The position numbers were made by a program, and so were the translations under genes. From contig JBDTLT010000170.1 of assembly GCA_039934635.1 (NCBI GenBank), positions 1 through 11,947 of the forward strand: 11,947 nt of DNA, in the 5' to 3' direction. Source of the DNA: DATLFA01 sp039934635 (GTDB lineage Bacteria; Actinomycetota; Acidimicrobiia; Acidimicrobiales; WLNW01). Below the pieces are notes generated by a model that was not told the origin of the DNA, made no database searches, and saw only the letters and a list, made by a program, of their open reading frames with translations. Of this stretch, positions 1-6,730 are shown in pieces. How positions within the stretch are numbered: position 1 is the first letter of the stretch; the number at the start of each line of letters is the position of its first letter.

Positions 1-1012
1 CGATGAAGTCGCGCGACAGCACGTGCGGGTCCGCCGCGATGTCGGCGGCCGTGTTAACGGGGCCGGCCGCGACACCGAAGGCAGCAAGACTCGATGCGGC
101 CTCGAGCTTGGTCTTCGTGGCCGCCCATCGTTCGACTCCGGGACGGATGATGTCGTCCATGTGGAGCGACCATCCCGTGCGGGACGCGAGCCTCTTGTCG
201 TGGATCCACTCCGGGTGGTCGACCGCCTCGGCGAAGCGCGGAAAGTGCGGTTCGCGTACGACCTCGACCGTGAACCAGCCGTCGTTCGCCCGGAACGCGT
301 GAAGGATGCCGATGCCATCGAGTGCGCGCGACGGCGTGACGCCGACGCTGGCGGGATGCACCACGTCGGCCACGGCGATCATCGAGTCGTACATAGAGAT
401 GTCGACATGGCAGCCGCAGCCTGATCGATCGCGCTCGCGCAGCGCGGCGAGTACGCCGATCACCGCGTAGAGGCCGGGGGCCGTGTCACCGAGTGCGCCG
501 GCCAGTGCCGGACGCGGCGGCTCGTCGCCGTCGCGGCTGTATTCGTAGAGACCCGCCATGCCCTCCACGATCGGCGCGTACGCCGCCCAGTCGCGATACG
601 GGCTCGCAGGATCGGTGCGGTTGCCGAACCCGGAGACCGACACGTAGACGATCCGCGGATTGACCGCCTTGACATCGTCGTAACCGATGCCGAGTTTGTC
701 CGCCGTGCCAGGCCGAAAGTTCTCGGCGACGACGTCGACCGTGGCCGCGAGCCGCAGAAACAGCGACCGACCGTCGGGGTGCTTGAGGTCGATGGCGACG
801 CTGCCCTTGCCGAGGTTGTTGCGAAGATACGTCGAACCCGTCGCGCGCCCGTCGCGGTCGGTGATGGTCGGCCGACCGCTGCGCCCGGCTTCACCGGTGA
901 GCGGCTCGACCTTGATGACGTCGGCACCCATGAGCGCGAGCAACTGCGTGGCGTGCGGCAGTGAATGCATCTGCTCGGCGGCGAGAACGGTGAGCCCTTC
1001 GAGCGGGCGCAT
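1..1012 (-). CDS. CaiB/BaiF family III CoA-transferase, 3'-truncated by the window edge
   Basis: The frame is open from ATG at 1012 down to the left edge, giving 337 residues without a stop; the C-terminus is missing (family members are usually about 380-430 residues). It begins MRPLEGLTVLAAEQ and contains GADVIKVEP, NLGKGSVAIDLK and AENFRPG, the usual N-terminal signatures of formyl-CoA transferase-type enzymes. GDTAPGLYAVIG holds the expected catalytic Asp at residue 176 (bases 485-487), matching Asp169 of formyl-CoA transferase; PVNTAADIAADPHV near the left edge is also typical. Enzymes of this family transfer CoA between acyl-CoA and a carboxylic acid through an aspartyl-CoA thioester in the cytoplasm. 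The start overlaps the stop of the upstream paralogue (GTGATG; GTG at 1015 is the alternative start), so the two are almost surely co-transcribed and translationally coupled. The substrate cannot be read from sequence. Confidence 0.92.
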   Translation of the reverse strand, partial: MRPLEGLTVLAAEQMHSLPHATQLLALMGADVIKVEPLTGEAGRSGRPTITDRDGRATGSTYLRNNLGKGSVAIDLKHPDGRSLFLRLAATVDVVAENFRPGTADKLGIGYDDVKAVNPRIVYVSVSGFGNRTDPASPYRDWAAYAPIVEGMAGLYEYSRDGDEPPRPALAGALGDTAPGLYAVIGVLAALRERDRSGCGCHVDISMYDSMIAVADVVHPASVGVTPSRALDGIGILHAFRANDGWFTVEVVREPHFPRFAEAVDHPEWIHDKRLASRTGWSLHMDDIIRPGVERWAATKTKLEAASSLAAFGVAAGPVNTAADIAADPHVLSRDFI

Positions 1013-2301
1013 CACGACGTGGCCTCGGGCACGGCACCGGCGCGCCGTAGCGCCGCGATGCGCTCGTCGTCGTAGCCGAGCACGCGACGCAAGATGTCGT
1101 CGCTGTGTTGACCACCCGACGGCGCGGCACGCGGCGCCACCGAGATCGCGCCGTCGATACGCAATGGTGGGCCGATGAGACGCAGGCCGTGCGTGTCGGG
1201 ATCGAGCCACAAGCCGCGCGCCGCGAAGTGAGCGTCGGCTTGCGTTTCGCCACCCCGGTAGACCGGCGCGCCCGCGATGTCGTGTTCGATGAACAACGCC
1301 ACCCATTCGGCGCGCATGCGGGTAGCAAAGATCGCGCGCAGCTCGGCCCGCAACTCGTCGTTGCCATAATCGTGATCCGCGTGCGGCCGGCCGGGCCAGC
1401 GTTCGAAAAGATCGTCGCGCCCGATTGCGTGGCAAAAATTCCGCCAGAAGCGCGTTTCGGTCGCCATCAACAACACGGGACCGTCTGCTGCGTCGTAGTA
1501 CTGGTAGCGAACATCTCTCGCTGTCATGTCGTGTTCGCCCGTCCGACCGGCGCCTTCGGCAGCCGACTCGAGCGACGCGATCGCCGCGGGGAGATAGCCA
1601 TTGTCGTCACCGAGCGCACTGTCGCCGTGCCCGCGCGCCTGATCGGCCACCGCGCGGTCGTAGGCGATGCGCCATCCGTTCCACGACGCCGCCGCGTCGG
1701 CTTGGCTGACCTCGACATAGGCCGGCTCACCGGTGGCCCGGGCGCGGAGCACGGTTGCCACGATGCCGAGCGCGGCATACAGCGGCCCCGCCTCGAGGCC
1801 TTGCCACACGTGGCCCAGCGGACGAGACACCCGCCCGTCGACCTCGCGTGGCGGTGCGAGACCGGCAAAGGAATCGAAGGCGAGCCCGTGCGAGCCGAGG
1901 TCGCGATAGGGACCCTCCTGGCCCCAGCCCGATACCGCCGCGAAAACCAGCGTGGGATTCACGAGGAGGAGCTCCTCGTAGCCCAAACCGCGACGAGCCA
2001 ACGCGCCGGCGCGCATGCCTTCGATCACCACCTCGGCGCCGCGGACGAGGTCGCGAAAGACGGCGCGCCCTTCGTCGGTGCGAAGGTCGAGCATGATGCT
2101 CGTCTTGCCCCGGTTCCAGCGCCGCGTCGCCGCGCTTTCGCCCCGAAACGGCACCCCGAGCAGTCGTGCCGGATCACCCAGGCCCGGCTGCTCGACCTTG
2201 ATGACGTCAGCCCCGAGATCGGCCAGGTGCATGCCCGTGGCGTCCGGAGCGAACATCGCGACCTCGACCACGCGGACCCCATCGAGCGGTTTTGCGACCA
2301 T
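1012..2301 (-). CDS. CaiB/BaiF family III CoA-transferase-like protein lacking the catalytic Asp
   Basis: This 429-residue protein has full family length. It starts MVAKPLDGVRVVEVAMF and carries GADVIKVEQPG (about residues 30-40), RGKTSIMLDLRTDEGR, SGWGQEGPY and the motif around LGHVWQGLEAGPLYAALG. In the family, the catalytic Asp lies four residues before the Gly of the last motif (GDxxxG). Here that position is Gly168 (GGC, one base from the Asp codon GAC), while the adjacent paralogue keeps Asp. It may therefore be a non-catalytic or altered subunit partnering the downstream gene; paired CaiB-type subunits are known, for example BbsE/BbsF benzylsuccinate CoA-transferase. It is the first gene of the pair, divergent from a TetR gene across an operator-like palindrome. 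No Shine-Dalgarno precedes the ATG, and the promoter position suggests a leaderless mRNA. Family assignment is secure; activity and substrate are unknown. Confidence 0.93.
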   Translation of the reverse strand: MVAKPLDGVRVVEVAMFAPDATGMHLADLGADVIKVEQPGLGDPARLLGVPFRGESAATRRWNRGKTSIMLDLRTDEGRAVFRDLVRGAEVVIEGMRAGALARRGLGYEELLLVNPTLVFAAVSGWGQEGPYRDLGSHGLAFDSFAGLAPPREVDGRVSRPLGHVWQGLEAGPLYAALGIVATVLRARATGEPAYVEVSQADAAASWNGWRIAYDRAVADQARGHGDSALGDDNGYLPAAIASLESAAEGAGRTGEHDMTARDVRYQYYDAADGPVLLMATETRFWRNFCHAIGRDDLFERWPGRPHADHDYGNDELRAELRAIFATRMRAEWVALFIEHDIAGAPVYRGGETQADAHFAARGLWLDPDTHGLRLIGPPLRIDGAISVAPRAAPSGGQHSDDILRRVLGYDDERIAALRRAGAVPEATS

Positions 2302-2319
2302 GGTGAATAGTATTCACCA
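2301..2319. promoter_or_regulatory. Palindromic operator between CoA-transferase and TetR genes
   Basis: TGGTGAATAGTATTCACCA is a perfect 9-base inverted repeat around a single central base. It abuts the CoA-transferase start codon and overlaps the candidate -10 elements of both divergent promoters. TetR-family repressors commonly bind such palindromes next to their own gene, so this is the likely site for the adjacent regulator. The sequence shows the palindrome; the binding protein is inferred. Confidence 0.8.
2308..2313 (+). promoter_or_regulatory. Candidate -10 element for the TetR gene inside the palindrome
   Basis: Because the palindrome is nearly symmetric, the plus strand reads TAGTAT, also a TAnnnT-type -10. 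It would place the start near 2320, giving a leader of about 24 bases that contains the strong Shine-Dalgarno at 2327-2333. I see no convincing -35. This fits autoregulation but is tentative. Confidence 0.35.
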
Positions 2320-2326
2320 ACTGTGG

Positions 2327-2333
2327 AAGGAGG
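2327..2333 (+). promoter_or_regulatory. Shine-Dalgarno that decides the TetR start
   Basis: AAGGAGG lies 10 bases before GTG at 2344. The in-frame GTG at 2323 lies upstream of this motif and would need another ribosome site, so 2344 is the better start. Confidence 0.7.
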
Positions 2334-2343
2334 TCAATCGACC

Positions 2344-2994
2344 GTGCCCCAACCGTCATACCTCCCGATCGACCGCCTCTCACAGAGCGCGGGCGCCCCG
2401 CGCCGTCCAGGGGCGCGGGCGCTACAAACGCGTGAGCGTCTGCTGGCCGCGACCATCGATCTCCTCGATGAGGTCCCCTACCGCGATCTCACCAGCGCCG
2501 TCGTCACGCAGCGACTCGGCCTCAGCGCGCCGGCGTTCTACCGGTACTTCTCGGACATCAACGATGCGCTCGCCGCGAGCGCGCCCACGATGCGCGGCTC
2601 GGTACAGCAGATCGCCGCTGTCGTCACCGCGCGTACGTGGCGCCGGCAGCGCGCCACCGAGTCCGCGCTCGAAGTGATCGACGCGCTCGCTGTGTTCTGG
2701 CAACGTCATCGCGCGCTCTATCGCGTCACTGATCTGTTGGCCGACGAGGGCGATGCGCGGTTCGCCGAGATCAAGCAGCACACATTCGAGCCGTTGACCG
2801 AAGCCTTCGGAACGATCATGGCCGGCGTACCCGGTCGCGACCCGATGATCGCCGCGGGTGTCGTTGTCGCCAGCTTGGTACACATCACCGCACGCGAATC
2901 GGGCTTCGCCGCGAGTGGAATCACCGCGAGCGAACTACGTGTTCATCTCGCCGATCAGGTTGCGTTGATGGTCACCGGTGCCCGCCCGCGCTGA
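2344..2994 (+). CDS. TetR/AcrR family transcriptional regulator
   Basis: From GTG at 2344 the protein is 216 residues, normal for TetR regulators. After a roughly 25-residue polar, basic tail comes the DNA-binding three-helix unit (about 28-75): TRERLLAATIDLLDE, then the helix-turn-helix DLTSAVVTQRLGLSAPAFYR and YFSDINDAL, the family's YxyF signature. The rest (about 85-216) is the helical ligand-binding and dimer domain, too divergent to name an effector. It is divergent from the CoA-transferase pair over a 42-base gap that contains a palindrome. It is therefore most likely a repressor of that pair and of itself, with an acyl-CoA or the pathway's acid as a plausible inducer (inference). It converges with the P450 gene, whose stop is 30 bases away; whether it also controls the P450 cannot be seen. 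Confidence 0.9.
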   Translation: MPQPSYLPIDRLSQSAGAPRRPGARALQTRERLLAATIDLLDEVPYRDLTSAVVTQRLGLSAPAFYRYFSDINDALAASAPTMRGSVQQIAAVVTARTWRRQRATESALEVIDALAVFWQRHRALYRVTDLLADEGDARFAEIKQHTFEPLTEAFGTIMAGVPGRDPMIAAGVVVASLVHITARESGFAASGITASELRVHLADQVALMVTGARPR

Positions 2995-3018
2995 GCGCGG
3001 CCGGACGCTTCGCCGCGC
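2995..3018. terminator. Possible hairpin between convergent TetR and P450 genes
   Basis: GCGCGGC (2995-3001) pairs perfectly with GCCGCGC (3012-3018) around a 10-base loop, exactly in the 30-base gap between the two stop codons. There is no T-tract on either side, so it is not a classical intrinsic terminator. A bidirectional terminator or RNA 3'-end stabiliser is possible, but GC-rich DNA makes such stems by chance. Confidence 0.3.
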
Positions 3019-3024
3019 GGACGA

Positions 3025-4305
3025 TCACCACGTCACTTCGATCGATTGTGGTCCCCGCAACTGCAGCGTGGTGCGCCACTCGAAACCATCGGTCGCGGGC
3101 CGCAACGTCGGGAAGCGGTCGAGCAAAGTCCGGATGCCGACCGAGACTTCGGTGCGGGCGAGCGCCGCGCCGAGGCAGTAGTAAGCGCCAAAGGAGAACG
3201 CGAGGTGGTGCGTCAGATCGCGGGTGATGTCGAGGCGGTCGGGTTCGGGGAATCGGTCAGGATCGCGGTTGACCGCGCCGAGGAAGATGTAGACCATTTC
3301 GCGCGCAGGGATGTCGGTACCGCCGACGTGAGTACCGTCGAGCGCGACACGATGATTGATCTGCACCGACGCGTCGTAGCGCAAGAACTCTTCCACTGCG
3401 TTCTTGGTCAACTCGGGGTGGTCACGCAACAGGTCGAGTTGATCGGGATGACGAAACAGTGCGACCTGCGAGTTGCCCAGCAGATCCTGCGTGGTTTCGT
3501 GGCCGGCCTGCAGCAAGAGGATGGCGTTGGCGATGAGCTCGGTGTGCGTGAGTTGCTCGCCGTCGGCTTCGGCGACGATCAGCGACGACAACAGGTCATC
3601 GCCCAAGTGCGACTTGCGGTGCTCGACGAGTTCACTGAAGTACGCAATGAGCGCGCGACTGGCGTCGTCGCCGCGCCGGATGAGATCGTCGGGCAGGATC
3701 CTCTCGGCCAACCGTGCGAAGTCCCACGCAAGAGCCTTGATGATCGGGAAGTCATCCTCGGGAATGCCCAACACGTGCGCGATCACGTTGAACGGCAGCT
3801 CGTAGTTGAACTGCTCGACGAGCTCCGCGTGCCCGTCGGCGGCGATTTGATCGCACAGCTCGTTGGCGACGCGCTCGGCGATGGGCCGCCAGTGAGCCAT
3901 CGCTCGAGGCGTGAACGCGGCCTTGACCAGATTGCGCACGCGTTGATGGGGCTCGGGCTCTTGCCATACCATCATGTTGCGCATCACTTCGGTGAACGCA
4001 CCGTCACCTTTGGTGAATGCCTCATCGACGACCGCCGGATCGTTGACGACTCGCGGGTTCTTGAAGATCACGTCGGTCTCGGCGAATCGCGTGAACGTCC
4101 ACCCGCCGTGGAACATCTCGGGACGGTTGCGATGGATCGGAGCGACGCGGCGCAATTGGTGATACAGCGGGTAGAGCTCGCCGCGCCGTGCCGGGTCGGC
4201 GATGCGGGCCACGATCTCGTCGGGGTCGGTCGGCAGCCCCGGAGGATTCCAGTCGACCGGCTCGTAACTCGCTGGGAATCCTGGCGCCTTGGCGATTGCT
4301 GTCAT
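3025..4305 (-). CDS. Cytochrome P450
   Basis: This 426-residue soluble bacterial P450 has no membrane anchor. Motifs in order: helix C region EPEPHQRVRNLVKAAFTPR (about 116-134), I-helix oxygen-activation motif AGHETT (267-272), K-helix ExxR as EFLR (306-309), RDPDRFPEPDRLDI, and the heme-ligand loop FSFGAYYCLG with the thiolate Cys377. Family members insert one oxygen atom from O2 into a hydrophobic substrate using electrons from a ferredoxin and reductase; no redox partner gene lies in the window. Position -2 from the Cys, usually His (FGxGxHxC) and contacting a heme propionate, is Tyr375. Overall resemblance is to actinobacterial P450s of terpenoid, steroid and fatty-acid metabolism, but no substrate can be assigned. 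GGGGA precedes the ATG. It lies 48 bases downstream of the Clp_N gene on the same strand and may be co-transcribed. Confidence 0.96.
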   Translation of the reverse strand: MTAIAKAPGFPASYEPVDWNPPGLPTDPDEIVARIADPARRGELYPLYHQLRRVAPIHRNRPEMFHGGWTFTRFAETDVIFKNPRVVNDPAVVDEAFTKGDGAFTEVMRNMMVWQEPEPHQRVRNLVKAAFTPRAMAHWRPIAERVANELCDQIAADGHAELVEQFNYELPFNVIAHVLGIPEDDFPIIKALAWDFARLAERILPDDLIRRGDDASRALIAYFSELVEHRKSHLGDDLLSSLIVAEADGEQLTHTELIANAILLLQAGHETTQDLLGNSQVALFRHPDQLDLLRDHPELTKNAVEEFLRYDASVQINHRVALDGTHVGGTDIPAREMVYIFLGAVNRDPDRFPEPDRLDITRDLTHHLAFSFGAYYCLGAALARTEVSVGIRTLLDRFPTLRPATDGFEWRTTLQLRGPQSIEVTW

Positions 4306-4353
4306 GTCGTTCCCCGTTGCTACGCGCCCCCGCGTTGGCGCATCGTACCGTGT

Positions 4354-5037
4354 CTACGCGGGGCCTACGCCCAGCACGCGGCCGCACGCACCGCAGGCAA
4401 AGACCAGCGCCTCGCGCGTGTTGCCGCGGTCATCGCCGGCGGATACCACGCGGTGGACGAGGTCCTCGTCGAGTGATGCGTCGCACGAAGGGCATGCCGG
4501 AGCCCGGAAGACCACATGCGGGCGAGGCGCCATGTCGGTGTGGCGCGGAGAATCCTCGACGAAGGCGTCGAGCGAAGCCCGCAGAGCGTCGACGTCGACT
4601 CCGAGCCCACGCAGAACCTGACCCGCGATACCTTCGACATCGAGCACGCCCGTCAAGACGTGCTGGCTCGTCACGACATCGGATCCGCGAGCGTGCGCGA
4701 ACCGTCTCGATCGAGCGAGCGCACGCGCCGCTCGCGCCGTCTTCGGCAGCAACCTACGGCGTGGGTCCGGGCGCTCGCCCGACGAGGGGCCCACCGCTTC
4801 GGCGACTTTGTTGCGAGCGGCGGCGAGCGTCACGCCGGCATCGGTCAGCATCGTCGACGTCGCACTGTCGTTCGTCAACAGGCCGAGCAGCAGATGCTCG
4901 GTGCCCACGCGGTCATGGCCGAGCTGGCTCGCCTCGGACTCGGCCAACGCGACTGCTCGCGCCGCACCGGGGTCGAAGCCGTGCTCGTCTCCGGCGCGGG
5001 CGAGATCGTCATCCACCGCCCAATCGTCGCGTATCAC
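4354..5037 (-). CDS. Clp N-domain protein with C-terminal zinc-ribbon-like motif, no AAA+ domain
   Basis: This 227-residue protein contains two Clp_N-type repeats. Repeat 1 (about 21-85) includes ARAVALAESEASQLGHDRVG and TEHLLLGLL; repeat 2 (about 96-160) includes ARAARALARSRRFAHARG and TSQHVLTGVL. This is the substrate- and adaptor-binding fold of ClpC/ClpA. No Walker or AAA+ module follows. Instead, the tail has CPSC (182-185) and CGAC (215-218), a four-cysteine zinc-ribbon-like arrangement. It cannot be an unfoldase by itself. It could be an adaptor or decoy for ClpC, as stand-alone Clp_N proteins such as mycobacterial ClpC2 are thought to be, or a separate binding protein. Start: GTG at 5037 is chosen because no ATG or GTG lies further upstream in frame before the preceding gene; no good Shine-Dalgarno is visible, and GTG at 5016 is an alternative. 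It lies 40 bases after the preceding gene, same strand. Confidence 0.85.
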   Translation of the reverse strand: MIRDDWAVDDDLARAGDEHGFDPGAARAVALAESEASQLGHDRVGTEHLLLGLLTNDSATSTMLTDAGVTLAAARNKVAEAVGPSSGERPDPRRRLLPKTARAARALARSRRFAHARGSDVVTSQHVLTGVLDVEGIAGQVLRGLGVDVDALRASLDAFVEDSPRHTDMAPRPHVVFRAPACPSCDASLDEDLVHRVVSAGDDRGNTREALVFACGACGRVLGVGPA

Positions 5038-5077
5038 ACGGTGCGAAGCGACGCGGACGGCGATTTCGTGGAACGAG

Positions 5078-5509
5078 CTACAGGAACTTGCGCTCCAATT
5101 CGGTGAAGAAGGCGTCGGACAGCCGTTCGAACTGCTCCCCTGTCAGCCGAATGGATTCGCCGAATTGAAGCTTCGTCACCGACTTTTCGGGTATCAGCTT
5201 GATCACCTTGCTCTCCCGCAGAACGCCGTTGTTGTTGAGCAACGACTCGCAGATCATCTCGACCTCATTGAGTGGATTGCCGTCCTTGCCGGTGACCGGG
5301 CGAACGCGGTGCACAAAGAAGCGGTCGAGGGCAATGGTCAAGTTGTTGAAGAACAGTGGCTCGAACGCCTCGAGAGCGGCGGCCACCTTCTTGTCCGCGG
5401 CCTTGCCGCCGGTGGTTCTGATCACCGCTTTGTACGCAGCAAGCTGGGCACCGATGGTGGCCTTGCTCTGGTCTAGTTCTTCTCGGGTGTACTTGTTACG
5501 GCCAAGCAT
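5078..5509 (-). CDS. Hypothetical protein, 143 residues
   Basis: I do not recognise this protein as a characterised family. It starts MLGRNKYTREELDQSKATIG and appears soluble and mainly helical, with charged ends, no signal peptide and no membrane segment. The middle has the hydrophobic stretch FEPLFFNNLTIALDRFFVHR and a turn-rich TGKDGNPLNEVE; the C-terminal third is GESIRLTGEQFERLSDAFF. No cysteine cluster or nucleotide-binding motif is visible. The sense of the frame is supported by GAAGGA nine bases before the ATG, fit between neighbours (27 bases after the sigma factor gene, 40 before the Clp_N gene) and natural amino-acid composition. Its Lys- and Asn-rich content and less extreme GC compared with its neighbours are mildly unusual. 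It may belong to the same transcript as the ECF42-type sigma factor upstream; no function is proposed. Confidence 0.8.
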   Translation of the reverse strand: MLGRNKYTREELDQSKATIGAQLAAYKAVIRTTGGKAADKKVAAALEAFEPLFFNNLTIALDRFFVHRVRPVTGKDGNPLNEVEMICESLLNNNGVLRESKVIKLIPEKSVTKLQFGESIRLTGEQFERLSDAFFTELERKFL

Positions 5510-5536
5510 TTCAAAATGTCCTTCGTTGTTGTTGGG

Positions 5537-6730
5537 TCAGTGAACGGCGGTGCCATTGGTCGATTCGAGCTCGGCAAGACGCCGTGCGAACAGCCGGCGC
5601 TCCGCATCTTCCCGCACGAGCGTCAATGCCCGCCGATATGCCTCACGGGCTTCTTCGATGCGACTCAGCCGAACCAATAACTCGGCCCGTGTCGAATGCA
5701 GATATCGGTAGTCGTCGAGCGCGAGCTGATCGACGATGCGAAGCCCGGCCTCGGGGCCTTCCACTTCGGCGATCGCGACAGCGCGGTTCAGCTCGACGAT
5801 CGGTGACTCGGTGAGACGGCTCAGCTCGCCGTAGAGCACTGCGATGTGAGCCCAGTCAGGCGGGTCTTGCGCGTGTTGCGCGGCGATCGCCGCTTGGACC
5901 ACGTAGGGACCGCGTCCACCGAGCGAGAACGCGCGGTCGAGCGCGGCCCTCCCTTGTGCGATCTGTTCTGCGTCCCAGAGCGACCGATCTTGATCTGCGA
6001 GCAGCACCAGATCGTTGTTGCGGAAGCGAGCCTCGCGCCGCGAGTCGTGCAGCAGCATCATCGCCAGCAGACCGTGGGCTTCGGGCTGATCGGGCATCAA
6101 CTCGACGAGCGCGCGGCCGAGCCAGAGTGCCTCGGCGGAGAGATCGCCGCGACCACCGTAGCCTTCGTTGAAGATCAGATAGACGACCGCGAGCACCGCG
6201 GCGAGACGATCGGCCAACAGATGCGCCGGCGGCACCCGAAATGGAATGCCGGCGGCCTTGATCTTGCGCTTGGCCCGCACCAGTCGCTGCGCCATCGTCG
6301 CCGGCGGCACGAGAAAGGCACGAGCGATCTCGTCGGTGGTGAGACCGCCGAGGGTGCGCAACGTCAGGGCGACCTGCGCGTCGACCGCGAGCGAAGGATG
6401 ACAGCACGTGAAGACGAGTTCGAGTCGCTCGTCCCGAAACGACGTTGCGTCCATCGTGGCGTTCACCTTCTCCTGCAGTTGAAGGACCCGCGTCTTCGCG
6501 ACCAACGTCTGATCGCGGCGGACCCTGTCGATGGCTCGGTTGCGGGCCGTCGTCACGAGCCAGGCCCGTGGGCTGGAGGGGAACCCGTCGCGCGGCCAGC
6601 GCTCCGCAGCGGCCGCGAACGCGTCTTGCGCGGCTTCCTCGGCGAGATCGAAGTCGCCGAGGAAGCCGATCATCGCGGCGAGCACAGCCCCCCAGTCCTC
6701 ACGAAAGGTCTGATCGAGAATCGCTACCAC
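5537..6730 (-). CDS. ECF42-type RNA polymerase sigma factor with C-terminal TPR extension
   Basis: This 397-residue protein has a sigma2 region (about 11-75: FDLAEEAAQDAFAAAAERWP, PRAWLVTTARNRAIDRVRR), a sigma4 region (about 102-157: LTLRTLGGLTTDEIARAFL, ATMAQRLVRAKRKI) and a long C-terminal extension. The extension has LAAVLAVVYLIFNEGY (about 176-191), NDLVLLADQDRSLWD (239-253) and TPR-like helices to the end. This architecture and the DLVLLxDQDRxxWD-type signature are those of ECF42 sigma factors, which lack a classical anti-sigma factor and are encoded next to DGPF (YCII-related) proteins, as here. The GTG start at 6730 overlaps the stop of the DGPF gene by 7 bases, implying translational coupling. 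The TPR extension is considered needed for activity in this group. It probably activates its own operon through the promoter at 7117-7143. The inducing signal is unknown. Confidence 0.95.
   Translation of the reverse strand: MVAILDQTFREDWGAVLAAMIGFLGDFDLAEEAAQDAFAAAAERWPRDGFPSSPRAWLVTTARNRAIDRVRRDQTLVAKTRVLQLQEKVNATMDATSFRDERLELVFTCCHPSLAVDAQVALTLRTLGGLTTDEIARAFLVPPATMAQRLVRAKRKIKAAGIPFRVPPAHLLADRLAAVLAVVYLIFNEGYGGRGDLSAEALWLGRALVELMPDQPEAHGLLAMMLLHDSRREARFRNNDLVLLADQDRSLWDAEQIAQGRAALDRAFSLGGRGPYVVQAAIAAQHAQDPPDWAHIAVLYGELSRLTESPIVELNRAVAIAEVEGPEAGLRIVDQLALDDYRYLHSTRAELLVRLSRIEEAREAYRRALTLVREDAERRLFARRLAELESTNGTAVH

Larger units (their letters stand above)
2307..2337 (-). promoter_or_regulatory. 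Leaderless-type promoter of the CoA-transferase pair
   Basis: On the minus strand TTGACC (2337-2332) is followed after 19 bases by TACTAT (2312-2307). The start point predicted from that -10 falls at about 2300-2301, the A of the ATG, and no Shine-Dalgarno is present, which fits the leaderless transcripts common in actinobacteria. The 19-base spacer is slightly long. The palindrome covers the -10 and the start, so bound repressor would block initiation. Confidence 0.55.

Noticed and set aside
460..927. Minus-strand open frame of 155 codons within the first CoA-transferase
   Set aside because: Wrong frame of the true gene: Ser/Arg-rich low-complexity translation, whereas the frame from 1012 carries the family motifs without a stop.
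1105..2310. Long plus-strand open frame (about 400 codons) opposite the CoA-transferase
   Set aside because: Antisense shadow of a clear family member; composition is Arg/Val/Glu-rich mirror sequence with no motif, and it would cover the TetR operator and promoter.
3046..4476. Long plus-strand open frame (about 476 codons) opposite the P450
   Set aside because: The P450 on the minus strand has every signature motif; the opposite frame has none and is expected from strong GC bias at third positions.
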